A stretch of 17,223 bases of DNA, from contig CAMKMK010000018.1 in assembly GCA_946413885.1 (NCBI GenBank), positions 1-17,223 of the forward strand, written 5' to 3'. Position 1 is the stretch's first letter; each line of letters begins with the position of its first letter. Shown here piece after piece: positions 6,622-15,029 of the stretch. Under the pieces are notes generated by a model, which saw only the letters and a program-made list of their open reading frames with translations, ran no database searches and had not been told where the DNA came from. The position numbers and the translations under genes are program-made. The stretch comes from an uncultured Prevotellaceae bacterium (GTDB lineage: Bacteria > Bacteroidota > Bacteroidia > Bacteroidales > Bacteroidaceae).

Positions 6622-7461
6622 TTGAGGGATTTTTTTGATCGGTTAAGTGCTAATGCCCACTGGTTCGTCTTTTTGGTATTGGAGATCACATGTGGGTATC
6701 TGCTATTCCAATTCAATCGTTATCAAGGTAGTGTTTGGTTTACCCAAGCTAATGCATTGACTGGTACCGTTCTGAATTGGGAAGCGAAGGTTATGGAATA
6801 CGTTCATCTGGCAGATAACAACAAGAAACTGACACATGAGAACTTAGTGCTTCAGTATAACATGAATGTTATGCGCGATGAATTGACTCGACTGAAGAAG
6901 GATTCCTCTTATACTGAAAAAGTCTTGGCCGACCTGTTGAAGGACGTGCATCTGATTCCTGCTCAGATAATAAATAACAGCATTCGTGACAAGGACAACT
7001 ACATGACTATCAATCGTGGAGAATTGGATGGAGTAAAACCTGAAATGGGTGTAGTCAGTGGAACGGGTGTGGTAGGGATTGTCTTTCAGACGAGCAATCA
7101 TTATTCATTGATAATGCCTATCCTACACAGTAAATCCAGCATCAGTTGCCGTTTGCGCAACACAGATTTTTTTGGATACCTGAAATGGCGTGGAGGAAAT
7201 CCCCTGCAAGCATATATCGATGATATTCCTCGACATGCAAAATTCCATGTTGGCGATATAGTGGAAACAAGTGGTTACAGCAATGTTTTTCCTGCAGGTA
7301 TCTTTGTTGGGAAAGTTGCACAGATTCACAACTCAGATGATGGACTATCTTATCAGTTGGAAGTTCAGTTAAGTACCGATTTGTCCAGACTGAGAGATGT
7401 GTGTGTCGTGGTCCAAGAAAACCAGATGGAATTGGACTCTTTGGAAATGCAGTCATATTAA
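6622..7461 (+). CDS. mreC: Rod shape-determining protein MreC (TTG start)
   Basis: MreC is a bitopic membrane protein whose periplasmic part binds and activates PBP2/RodA. It has 279 residues, with one transmembrane helix at ~12-32 (NAHWFVFLVLEITCGYLLF), a coiled coil at ~60-100 (HLADNNKKLTHENLVLQYN...) and a C-terminal pair of beta-barrels including the typical NRGELDGVKPEMGVVSGTGVVGIV segment (~131-155). The start is TTG at 6622. It is preceded at a good distance by AGGAG (6613-6617), which overlaps the mreB stop codon, and it yields the usual N-terminus before the membrane helix. No in-frame ATG fits as well. Expression is probably coupled to mreB translation. Confidence 0.95.
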   Translation: MRDFFDRLSANAHWFVFLVLEITCGYLLFQFNRYQGSVWFTQANALTGTVLNWEAKVMEYVHLADNNKKLTHENLVLQYNMNVMRDELTRLKKDSSYTEKVLADLLKDVHLIPAQIINNSIRDKDNYMTINRGELDGVKPEMGVVSGTGVVGIVFQTSNHYSLIMPILHSKSSISCRLRNTDFFGYLKWRGGNPLQAYIDDIPRHAKFHVGDIVETSGYSNVFPAGIFVGKVAQIHNSDDGLSYQLEVQLSTDLSRLRDVCVVVQENQMELDSLEMQSY

Positions 7462-7478
7462 GTTAAGGAAACAGAAGG

Positions 7479-7985
7479 ATGATAATAACCCTACTCATAA
7501 GGTTGTTGCAGATGCTGGTACTGATAGCTTTTCAGGTACTGATGCTGAATCATATACATTTCCTCGGATATGCTACTCCTTTAGTTTACGTCGCCTTCTT
7601 GCTTTATTTCCCATTGAATGCCAATCGTATAGGAACACTTCTCTGGTCGTTTGTTATAGGAATTATTCTGGATGCTTTTTCCAACACCCCTGGATTAACG
7701 GCTGCATCTATGGTGTTTACAGGTTTCGTTCAGCCAAATCTGTTGCATGCAATGGCACCTAAAGATGCGGTGGAAGATATGGTACCAACTTATCGTTCCA
7801 TGGGGAAGTGGAATCATGTTCGTTATATCATGTTGATTGCGTTGATTCAAGAGGTTTGCTATTTCCTCTTGGAATGCTTTTCTTTCTATAATTATCGTGA
7901 TCTTTTGTTGACGTTTGTTGGCAGTTATGCATTAACTATAGTAATAGTTCTGACACTGGAATCCTTCCGTGGTCGTAAAACATAG
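7479..7985 (+). CDS. mreD: Rod shape-determining protein MreD
   Basis: MreD is the small integral membrane partner of MreC in the elongasome. The 168 residues form about five hydrophobic helices (for example LIRLLQMLVLIAFQVL, ATPLVYVAFLLYFPL, LLWSFVIGIILDAF, YIMLIALIQEVCYFLL, FVGSYALTIVIVLTL), with short basic loops and the family-like FVIGIILDAFSNTPGL stretch. Length and position between mreC and mrdA support the call more than motifs do, as the family is weakly conserved. AAGGA at 7465-7469 precedes the ATG with a nine-base gap. The stop codon overlaps the ribosome-binding site of the next gene. Confidence 0.92.
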   Translation: MIITLLIRLLQMLVLIAFQVLMLNHIHFLGYATPLVYVAFLLYFPLNANRIGTLLWSFVIGIILDAFSNTPGLTAASMVFTGFVQPNLLHAMAPKDAVEDMVPTYRSMGKWNHVRYIMLIALIQEVCYFLLECFSFYNYRDLLLTFVGSYALTIVIVLTLESFRGRKT

Positions 7986-7989
7986 GAGG
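7984..7989 (+). promoter_or_regulatory. Shine-Dalgarno site of mrdA overlapping the mreD stop
   Basis: AGGAGG overlaps the TAG of mreD and stands seven bases before the mrdA ATG, near the ideal distance. It suggests translational coupling of mrdA to mreD. Confidence 0.6.
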
Positions 7990-7996
7990 AGAAGCC

Positions 7997-9868
7997 ATGG
8001 CAAAAGACTACGAGTTAGAGAAACGAAAATTTGTCATTGGTGGAGTTGCAATAGTCATCATTCTGGTCTATTTACTGCGTCTCTTCTCTTTGCAAATGTT
8101 GAGTGAGGACTTTAAACGCAATGCTGATTCCAACGCTTTTTTGAAACGAATACAATATCCTGCTCGTGGAGGCATTTCGGACAGGAATGGAAAACTGTTG
8201 GTCTATAATCAGCCGGCATACGATGTCATGGTGGTGATGACAGAACAAGAGGGAGTTGACACGTTGGATTTGTGTGAGAGCTTAGGGATTACCCGTGAAT
8301 GGTATGATTATCGTATGGCTGAAATCCAAGATCCCAGACGTAATCCTGGTTACAGTAAATACACTCAGCAACTTTTCATGAGTCAACTTTCTACAGAAGA
8401 GTTCAGCAGTTTCCAAGAGAAGTTATTCCGATTCCCTGGTTTTTATATTCGAAAACGTAGTATCCGTCAATATCGATATCCCAATGCTGCTCATATTTTG
8501 GGTGATGTAGCAGAAGTTAGTCCTGCCGATATTGAGGCAGATGATTATTATCAAGGTGGAGACTATATTGGCAAATTAGGAGTGGAACGTGCCTACGAAA
8601 AGCAATTGCGTGGAGAGAAGGGTACAGAAATTTTGTTACGAGATGCCAGGGGACGTATCAAAGGAAAGTATCAAAACGGAAAGTTTGATCAATCACCGGT
8701 ACCAGGAAAAGATCTTACGTTGAGCATAGATTTCGATTTACAGGTATTGGGAGAAAGATTGATGCGAGGTAAATTAGGAAGTATTGTGGCAATAGAACCT
8801 AGTACAGGTGAGGTTCTTTGTATGGTTTCCAGTCCCACATACGATCCTCGTATGATGGTAGGTCGGCAAAGGGGCAAGAATCATTTGCTTTTGAGCAAAG
8901 ATTCTCACAAACCACTCTTGAATCGTGCTATCATGGGACAATATCCTCCAGGGTCAACATTCAAAACAGGACAAGCCTTGACTTTCCTGCAGGAAGGGAT
9001 CATTACACCCAATACAGCCTATCCTTGTTCTCGTGGTTTTCATTATAGGGGTTTGACAGTAGGTTGCCATGGTCATGGGTCTCCCTTACCTTTGGTGCCT
9101 GCCATTGCAACCTCATGCAATGGATATTTCTGTTGGGGACTTTACCACATGCTTGGCAATCGCAAAAAATACAGTACCGTACAGGAAGCAATGACCCGAT
9201 GGAAGGACTATATGGTCTCTATGGGATTTGGTTATCAGTTGGGTATTGATTTGCCTGGTGAAAAACGTGGTCTTATTCCAAATGCAGCCTTTTATGATAA
9301 AGCATACAAAGAATCCTGGAATGGCTTGACTGTAATCAGCATATCCATTGGTCAAGGTGAAGTAAACCTGACACCTTTGCAAATAGCTAATTTAGGCGCT
9401 ACGATAGCGAATCGTGGTTACTATATCACACCTCATGTGGTGAAAGAAATTCAGGGTGAATCTCTGGATACCACTTATACAAGAAAGCACTATACGATGG
9501 TGGATAGGGCTAATTATGAGGTTGTGGTTAGAGGAATGCGGCAGGCTGTATTGGGTGGAACCTGCCGTGTTGCCAACAATCCTTGGTATGAGGTGTGTGG
9601 AAAGACGGGTACTGCTCAAAATCCTCATGGTCAAGACCACAGCGTATTTATGGGATTCGCTCCCATGAATAATCCCAAAATAGCTATCTGCGTCTATGTG
9701 GAGAACGGCACTTGGGGAGCAACCTATGGTGTGCCTATTGGCGCATTGATGATGGAGCAACATATTAATGGTAAATTATCGCCTGCAAGTATGCATAAGG
9801 CAGATATGTTTGAACACAAATATCTTTATTCACCCACCTTCTATGTCAATGGCAACACAGAACAGTAA
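7997..9868 (+). CDS. mrdA: Penicillin-binding protein 2 (elongation-specific transpeptidase)
   Basis: PBP2 cross-links newly made peptidoglycan strands during cell elongation and works with RodA. It has 623 residues. A transmembrane helix (~12-33) is followed by the dimerization/pedestal domain opening with YPARGGISDRNG (54-65). The transpeptidase domain begins around residue 250 and carries all three active-site motifs: STFK with nucleophile S320 and K323, SCN at S373-N375, and KTGT at 536-539. A cysteine/histidine-rich loop (residues ~343-359, PCSRGFHYRGLTVGCHGHG) lies just before SCN. Some PBP2 enzymes bind zinc near this position, but metal binding here is only a guess. The 3' end overlaps the start of rodA, so the polymerase and cross-linker are made together. 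Confidence 0.96.
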   Translation: MAKDYELEKRKFVIGGVAIVIILVYLLRLFSLQMLSEDFKRNADSNAFLKRIQYPARGGISDRNGKLLVYNQPAYDVMVVMTEQEGVDTLDLCESLGITREWYDYRMAEIQDPRRNPGYSKYTQQLFMSQLSTEEFSSFQEKLFRFPGFYIRKRSIRQYRYPNAAHILGDVAEVSPADIEADDYYQGGDYIGKLGVERAYEKQLRGEKGTEILLRDARGRIKGKYQNGKFDQSPVPGKDLTLSIDFDLQVLGERLMRGKLGSIVAIEPSTGEVLCMVSSPTYDPRMMVGRQRGKNHLLLSKDSHKPLLNRAIMGQYPPGSTFKTGQALTFLQEGIITPNTAYPCSRGFHYRGLTVGCHGHGSPLPLVPAIATSCNGYFCWGLYHMLGNRKKYSTVQEAMTRWKDYMVSMGFGYQLGIDLPGEKRGLIPNAAFYDKAYKESWNGLTVISISIGQGEVNLTPLQIANLGATIANRGYYITPHVVKEIQGESLDTTYTRKHYTMVDRANYEVVVRGMRQAVLGGTCRVANNPWYEVCGKTGTAQNPHGQDHSVFMGFAPMNNPKIAICVYVENGTWGATYGVPIGALMMEQHINGKLSPASMHKADMFEHKYLYSPTFYVNGNTEQ

Positions 9869-11333
9869 TAAAGAAAAAAGCAGAGGTATATTTCAATCGT
9901 TAGATTGGTTTACCATCTTGATTTATCTCATTCTTTTGGCTATGGGATGGATGAGTGTATGTGGTGCCAGTTACGATTTTGATCAAGGCGGAAACTTCTT
10001 GGATTTTCAAACCCGTTCAGGCATGCAGATCGTTTGGATAGGGACTTCTATGCTTTTGGGTATGATTATCCTGTCCATCGATGATAGGCTGATAGAATCT
10101 CTTTCTTATGTTATATATATAGGATTCCTTATTCTGTTGGCAGCGACGCCTTACCTCTCACATGACATCAAAGGTTCTTTGAGTTGGATCAAGGTAGGAA
10201 GTTTCAGCATTCAACCTGCAGAATTTGCCAAATTTGGAACAGCACTATGTGTTGCGAAAGTGATGGGCTCATACGGGTTTAATATGGGTAAGTGGCGTGA
10301 TTTTTTGCTTTGCATTTCCCTTATTATCATACCTATGGGCCTTATCGTACTGCAGAAAGAAACCGGTTCGGCTTTGGTTTATCTCTGTTTCTTCTTGATG
10401 ATGTACCGAGAAGGCATGCCGGGAAGTATTCTTTTTGCTGGTGTGGCAGCAGTCGTATATTTCGTGGTTGGAGTTCGTTTTGCGGAGGAACCTTTATGGG
10501 GACTTGAAGTTGTCAGTACGGGCAAAGCGATTGTTCTATTGCTGGTTCTTCTCTTCACTTCTGGCATGATGTGGGTTTATACGCAGCGATCCAGTTACGT
10601 TTTACGGGTATTCTTTTTTGGAATAGTCGCTATGACGGTTGCTCTGATTTTCTGCAAGTATGTGATCCCATTCGATATGACTTGGGTTCAGTTGGTCGTA
10701 TGCGTTCTGATGATCTTATATCTTTTCTATGCTGCCCTGAAGGAACGGGTGGCTCGTTTTTTCTACATTGGACTTTTTGCTTTGGGTTCCTTGCTATTCT
10801 ATTATTCTGCCAGTTTTGTGTTGGACAACGTAATGCAACCTCACCAGCAGACTAGAATTAGAGTACTTCTGGGACTTGAAGACGATCCGAGAGGAGCAGG
10901 ATATAATGTCATACAAGCAAAGATTGCTATTGGTTCGGGTGGTCTGAAGGGAAAAGGCTTTTTGAATGGTACTCAAACTAAGTTGAAATATGTGCCCGAA
11001 CAAGATACAGACTTCATTTTTTGTACAGTAGGTGAGGAAGAAGGTTTTGTGGGATGTTCCATGGTCTTGCTTTTATTTCTGTTCCTAATCTTAAGATTGA
11101 TTCATCTAGCGGAAAGGCAACCCTACCCTTTTGGACGTATCTATGGATATTGTGTGGTAAGTGTATTCCTTTTCCATGTGTTCATTAATGTGGGTATGGT
11201 GTTGGGACTGACACCAGTGATAGGTATCCCTTTACCTTTCTTCAGTTACGGAGGATCTTCCTTGTGGGGATTTACGATATTGCTATTTATCTTCCTAAGA
11301 ATAGATGCAGGAAGAAATCGCTTGCAGCATTAA
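9849..11333 (+). CDS. rodA: RodA, SEDS peptidoglycan glycosyltransferase
   Basis: RodA polymerises lipid II into glycan strands and is the partner of PBP2. The open frame extends further upstream, but the ATG at 9849 (or 9843) gives the family's N-terminus (SLDWFTILIYLILLAMGWMSVCGASYDF); this makes 494 residues and overlaps mrdA by 20 bases. SEDS signatures are SWIKVGSFSIQPAEFAK (~112-128), AGYNVIQAKIAIGSGGLKGKG (~350-370), EQDTDFIFCTVGEEEG with D388 matching the essential aspartate, and the C-terminal PVIGIPLPFFSYGGSS (456-471). It is about 120 residues longer than E. coli RodA, mainly from an insertion at ~212-330 with two or three extra hydrophobic helices. A longer RodA appears usual in Bacteroidales (from memory). 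The stop codon overlaps that of gldH on the other strand. Confidence 0.95.
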   Translation: MATQNSNKEKSRGIFQSLDWFTILIYLILLAMGWMSVCGASYDFDQGGNFLDFQTRSGMQIVWIGTSMLLGMIILSIDDRLIESLSYVIYIGFLILLAATPYLSHDIKGSLSWIKVGSFSIQPAEFAKFGTALCVAKVMGSYGFNMGKWRDFLLCISLIIIPMGLIVLQKETGSALVYLCFFLMMYREGMPGSILFAGVAAVVYFVVGVRFAEEPLWGLEVVSTGKAIVLLLVLLFTSGMMWVYTQRSSYVLRVFFFGIVAMTVALIFCKYVIPFDMTWVQLVVCVLMILYLFYAALKERVARFFYIGLFALGSLLFYYSASFVLDNVMQPHQQTRIRVLLGLEDDPRGAGYNVIQAKIAIGSGGLKGKGFLNGTQTKLKYVPEQDTDFIFCTVGEEEGFVGCSMVLLLFLFLILRLIHLAERQPYPFGRIYGYCVVSVFLFHVFINVGMVLGLTPVIGIPLPFFSYGGSSLWGFTILLFIFLRIDAGRNRLQH

Positions 11334-11785
11334 CGATCGATGCAGACTCCAATGTCAGTGAGGTGAGATAGTACCTCCTTGTTTGTGTTATGATATACCA
11401 TGATCTTTCCATGCTGCCCCTTTTGAAGTCGAATTTTCATGCAGGGTTGTTCGTATTGATGATAAGTTATACCATAGCCTAAGAGTTCTCCATCTTGATC
11501 CGTTGCAGTGATACAGGTGGTATTCTTCATGTTCACAGTAGGTTCATCTAAATGGAGTTCTGTTGTGACATACACCTCCTCATTAGAGAATTTGTCACGA
11601 AGACGTAAACCTACTGAAACCTCATAGATTCCACTCTCTTCTACCAATGGGATTTGAAATGCGATGGTATCAGATCGCCTCCATCCATCTGCATTAACAT
11701 GTTTGTACTCGTGAACTAACGTTTTTTTTTGGCAGGAAACGAGGTGCAATACTAAAATACTCAAAAGAAGAAACTTAACCCGCAT
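11330..11785 (-). CDS. gldH: GldH-family lipoprotein
   Basis: This small lipoprotein resembles GldH, first known from Bacteroidetes gliding motility and widely kept in non-gliding Bacteroidales, where its role is unclear. The signal peptide MRVKFLLLSILVLHLVSC ends in lipobox LVSC, so the mature protein starts at cysteine. The mature part (~133 residues) is beta-rich, with YKHVNADGWRRSDTIAFQIPL near its start, typical of the family. The ATG at 11785 gives a normal basic signal-peptide start and has GGA just upstream; the ATG at 11794 adds three residues. Either start overlaps the upstream PSP1 gene. It is the last gene of the GH51-metF-holB-PSP1 run, and its stop codon shares bases with that of rodA. 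A run of nine A lies just after the lipobox codon for cysteine. Confidence 0.85.
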   Translation of the reverse strand: MRVKFLLLSILVLHLVSCQKKTLVHEYKHVNADGWRRSDTIAFQIPLVEESGIYEVSVGLRLRDKFSNEEVYVTTELHLDEPTVNMKNTTCITATDQDGELLGYGITYHQYEQPCMKIRLQKGQHGKIMVYHNTNKEVLSHLTDIGVCIDR

Positions 11786-12926
11786 TAGTTCCATTGTCTA
11801 GCTGTGGATTTTTTCCTTTTTCTTCTTCTCTATTTCGATTGTTTTTTTTCTTTTTCTTCTTTTTCTTCTTGTCGAAACGATTGAGGTCTTCTTGAATAGC
11901 CAAATCTATGGGGCGTTCTGCTACCTTATGTCCTACTTCTTCTAAAGTGTCAGGCTTGTTCCCTTCCTTATTCATGGCAATAACTTCTAAGGCACGTTTG
12001 GCGGGAATAGTTACCAAATTAGCTGCCAGATGCTTATCAGTGGAATAGGTTATCATTCCACTTAGGATGTCAGCTTTGAAATAATAATAATCTCCTTCTT
12101 GCGAGTGTAGGGCGATTTCTTTGCTGCTGAGCTTTTTGCTTGCCTCCATGTATTGGTCAACTTCATAGTTGAGACAGCATTTCAGTTTTGCACATTGACC
12201 AGCCAGTTTCTGAGGATTTAGACTAATGTCTTGAAGACGAGCTGCCCCTGTGTTGACACTGACAAAGTTTTTCATCCAAGTGGCACAACATAGTTCACGT
12301 CCACAGGGACCGAATCCTCCGATTCGACCAGCTTCTTGTCGTGCACCAATTTGTTTCATTTCAATACGGACGTGGAATGCTTCTGCTAACACTTTTATTA
12401 ACTGTCGGAAATCAACACGTCCATCAGCGATATAGTAAAAAATAGCTTTATTGCCATCACCTTGATATTCTACGTCACCAATTTTCATTTCAAGTCCCAG
12501 GTCTTTTGCAATCTGGCGACTTTGGATCATGGTGTCATGCTCACGGGCTTTGGCTTCGTTGTATTTTTCCATATCCACGGGCTTAACCTTGCGATAAATA
12601 CGCTTTATGTCGTCCATACTCTTGAGGTTCGCTCTTTTAATTTGAAGGTTAACGAGCTTTCCCGTTAAAGTCACGGTGCCAATGTCGTGCCCAGGTGAAG
12701 CTTCCACAGCCACAATATCTCCTTTTTCAAGAGGTAGATGATTAGTGTTGCGATAATATCCTTTTCGTGTATTCTTGAATTGTACCTCTACTAAATCTGT
12801 TATTTCCTCGTTCCCAGGAATATCTGCGAGATAGTCATAAGCGTTTAATTGACAATAATGTCCACAATCGCAACCTTTCCGGCACAATCCATGATCGCCA
12901 CATCCACTAATATAGTCTAGTTCCAT
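11775..12926 (-). CDS. ricT: PSP1/RicT (YaaT)-family protein with extra cysteine cluster
   Basis: In Bacillus, RicT acts with RicA and RicF in a complex that carries iron-sulfur clusters and affects RNA maturation and regulation; in Bacteroidetes the role is not established. The 383 residues have three parts. An N-terminal cluster holds five cysteines (C9, C15, C19, C21, C25). The PSP1 core follows (~40-260), with FGPCGRELCCATWM (C208, C213, C214) and LAGQCAKLKCCLNYE (C245, C250, C251). The tail is basic and disordered, with nine lysines in a row (353-361) followed by acidic and asparagine-rich residues. The N-terminal cluster and the tail are additions to the shared core and may bind metal and nucleic acid respectively (inference). 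It lies 13 bases downstream of holB, a common pairing that is also seen in Firmicutes (yaaT beside holB). Confidence 0.9.
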   Translation of the reverse strand: MELDYISGCGDHGLCRKGCDCGHYCQLNAYDYLADIPGNEEITDLVEVQFKNTRKGYYRNTNHLPLEKGDIVAVEASPGHDIGTVTLTGKLVNLQIKRANLKSMDDIKRIYRKVKPVDMEKYNEAKAREHDTMIQSRQIAKDLGLEMKIGDVEYQGDGNKAIFYYIADGRVDFRQLIKVLAEAFHVRIEMKQIGARQEAGRIGGFGPCGRELCCATWMKNFVSVNTGAARLQDISLNPQKLAGQCAKLKCCLNYEVDQYMEASKKLSSKEIALHSQEGDYYYFKADILSGMITYSTDKHLAANLVTIPAKRALEVIAMNKEGNKPDTLEEVGHKVAERPIDLAIQEDLNRFDKKKKKKKKKNNRNREEEKGKNPQLDNGTNAG

Positions 12927-12939
12927 AATATGTCAGTTC

Positions 12940-14064
12940 TTATTGAATCAGTAATACTATCATCTTCAGAGCGAAATCGAAAAACACCATGCGAGGATTC
13001 ACGTTTTGCTCAATATCCCGCTGGGCATCAGATAACTCGTCCATGATTTTGATTACATTTTTTTCATTGATAAAGCGTGCAAAATTAATACTGAAATCAT
13101 TTTCCTCCGTCGTTTCATAATTCAAGTCATGACGATGGAAATTGAATATAAAGTTTTCTCGTATCTGTCTTTGGTAAAAAACCAACAAACGTTTTTGACG
13201 TTCTCTTCCCAACTCGGACACAGTGTCTGCCCAATGGCGCAATTCCTTAATCTTGCGCATATAACTCTGTCGCATCAATTGTTTGAAAAGTTCAAAGAAA
13301 AGTTGCTCCTCATTTCCGGCTTCTATGCGTTTTAACGCTTCAGTGTAGCTGCCCTGTGCAACATGGGCCATTACATTTGCCTCGTCTGGGGGTAAGGACA
13401 GATTGTACTGAAGAGCATGACTAATTTCTTCTTCTTTCAATGCAGGCACATTGATTCTCTGTACACGACTTTGAATCGTACTGAGAACCATTTCCGGCTC
13501 TTCACTAACTAACAAGAAATGGGTTTTCTGAGGTGGTTCCTCAATGAGTTTCAACAATTTGTTGGCCATCTCGATGTTCATACGTTCAGGAAGCCATAAA
13601 ACAATTACCTTGCGACCACCTTGATTAGCTTTTAGTGCCAATTTCTTTTGCAAAGAATCACTTTCATAAACGTAATGTACAATTTGTTGATTTTCTGCCT
13701 TGATGTCATTCAACCAATTCTCTGTGTCAAAATAAAGAGATTGGGAAAGTTGTTCCCGCCATTCTGGGAGAAAATCATCTGATACAGGATGATCGGTACT
13801 CTTTTTTTTACATACGGGGAAAGAGAAATGAAGATCAGGATGTGACCATTGTTCCAACATCCTGCAACTGGAACAAAGTTGGCATGCATCATCCGAGGAA
13901 GGATTCTCGCACAAGAGATATTGTGCAAGAGCCAAAGCGAGTGGAAGTTTTCCTACTCCTTGAGGTCCACAAAACATCATTGCATGAGGTAGTCTATCTT
14001 CATGCACCATCTGGAGGAGATGCCTCTTGGTTTCTTCTTGTCCTATGACTTCATTGAATCTCAT
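12940..14064 (-). CDS. holB: DNA polymerase III subunit delta'
   Basis: This is the clamp-loader stator subunit that helps load the sliding clamp at the replication fork. Its 374 residues show AAA+ features: Walker A GPQGVGK (33-39), a zinc-finger cysteine set C52, C61, C64, C67, IEEPP (174-178, sensor-side helix region) and SRVQ (199-202, the SRC-like arginine motif). An intact Walker A lysine is seen (K39), as is common outside the enterobacteria. The N-terminus FNEVIGQEETKRHL is typical for the family and supports the ATG at 14064. Five bases separate it from metF, and the PSP1 gene follows after 13 bases, so the genes are probably cotranscribed. Confidence 0.95.
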   Translation of the reverse strand: MRFNEVIGQEETKRHLLQMVHEDRLPHAMMFCGPQGVGKLPLALALAQYLLCENPSSDDACQLCSSCRMLEQWSHPDLHFSFPVCKKKSTDHPVSDDFLPEWREQLSQSLYFDTENWLNDIKAENQQIVHYVYESDSLQKKLALKANQGGRKVIVLWLPERMNIEMANKLLKLIEEPPQKTHFLLVSEEPEMVLSTIQSRVQRINVPALKEEEISHALQYNLSLPPDEANVMAHVAQGSYTEALKRIEAGNEEQLFFELFKQLMRQSYMRKIKELRHWADTVSELGRERQKRLLVFYQRQIRENFIFNFHRHDLNYETTEENDFSINFARFINEKNVIKIMDELSDAQRDIEQNVNPRMVFFDFALKMIVLLIQ

Positions 14065-14069
14065 TAGCC

Positions 14070-15023
14070 CTAATAAAGTTGCTTTGCTATTTCACAGATG
14101 CTGTCTACGGCACTGACAGTATAGAAATGCAGACTGGGTACTCCTTTTTGGAGCAATTCGTGACATTGTTGAACTGCCCACTCGATACCCACTCGATATA
14201 CCTCTTCGTCTGTCTTGCACTTGGATGCTTCCTTATATAAAGCCTCAGGCAAATCACAATGAAATGTCTTAGGAATCACAACGAGTTGTGTAAGCTTATT
14301 CAAAGGCTTGATGCCAGGAATGATGGGAATGTTAATGCCCATGCTTCTTGCTTTATCAACAAATTCGAAGTACTTTTTGTTGTCATAGAAAAGTTGGGTA
14401 ATGGCATATTTGGCTCCCATCTCTTCTTTCTTCTTCAGAATTTGCATATCTGCTTCCAAATTTGCTGCCTCTTCGTGTTTTTCCGGATAACACGCTACTC
14501 CATATTGAAAAGGAGTTCCTGGTACTTTGATAGGAGTTCCGTCAACGAAAAAACCATCGTTGAAACGGTTGATTTGATCAATCAGATCAGTTGCATGAGC
14601 AGGACCATCTCCAGTAGGTTTGAACGAAGATTCGTCTTTAGCCTTGTCCCCTCTTAAAACAAGAAGATCACTTATTCCCAGAAACTGAAGGTCAAGTAGC
14701 ATGTACTCCAAATCCTCGCGATTGTTTCCGCTACATACAATATGTGGAACTACAGGGATGTTGTATTTGTTCTGAATAGCTGCTGCAATGGCAATCGTAC
14801 CAGGACGACGACGTACGCGCTGACGTTGCATGAGTCCATTGCCCAAATCCTTATAAACATATTCGCTGCGATGAGTAGTTATGTTTATGTATCGAGGATT
14901 GAATTCCTTCAGTTTGTCTATGGTGGTGAACAGAGCATCTGTTCCACTCCCTTTAATGGGTGGAAGGACCTCAAAAGAGAAAGATGTTCCTTGATTGCTG
15001 TTGATGGTATCAATAACACTCAT
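14070..15023 (-). CDS. metF: Methylenetetrahydrofolate reductase
   Basis: MetF reduces 5,10-methylene-THF to 5-methyl-THF with FAD, providing methyl groups for methionine. The 317 residues are one TIM barrel, as expected for the bacterial form. Visible motifs are FEVLPP with E18 (matching the catalytic glutamate), NITTHRSEY (48-55), VPHIVCSGNNRED (~92-104), LRGDKAKDE with D126 near the flavin, and the QLFYDNKKYFEFVDKARSMGINIPIIPGI stretch around 210-240. It lies six bases after the GH51 gene and five before holB, inside a tight minus-strand operon. No riboswitch is visible in front of it, since the upstream gene leaves no room. Confidence 0.96.
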   Translation of the reverse strand: MSVIDTINSNQGTSFSFEVLPPIKGSGTDALFTTIDKLKEFNPRYINITTHRSEYVYKDLGNGLMQRQRVRRRPGTIAIAAAIQNKYNIPVVPHIVCSGNNREDLEYMLLDLQFLGISDLLVLRGDKAKDESSFKPTGDGPAHATDLIDQINRFNDGFFVDGTPIKVPGTPFQYGVACYPEKHEEAANLEADMQILKKKEEMGAKYAITQLFYDNKKYFEFVDKARSMGINIPIIPGIKPLNKLTQLVVIPKTFHCDLPEALYKEASKCKTDEEVYRVGIEWAVQQCHELLQKGVPSLHFYTVSAVDSICEIAKQLY

Positions 15024-15029
15024 ATACTT

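Noticed and set aside
9768..9848. Upstream extension of the rodA open frame
   Set aside because: It lies fully inside the end of mrdA, and the added residues do not resemble RodA N-termini. The ATG at 9849 or 9843 fits better.
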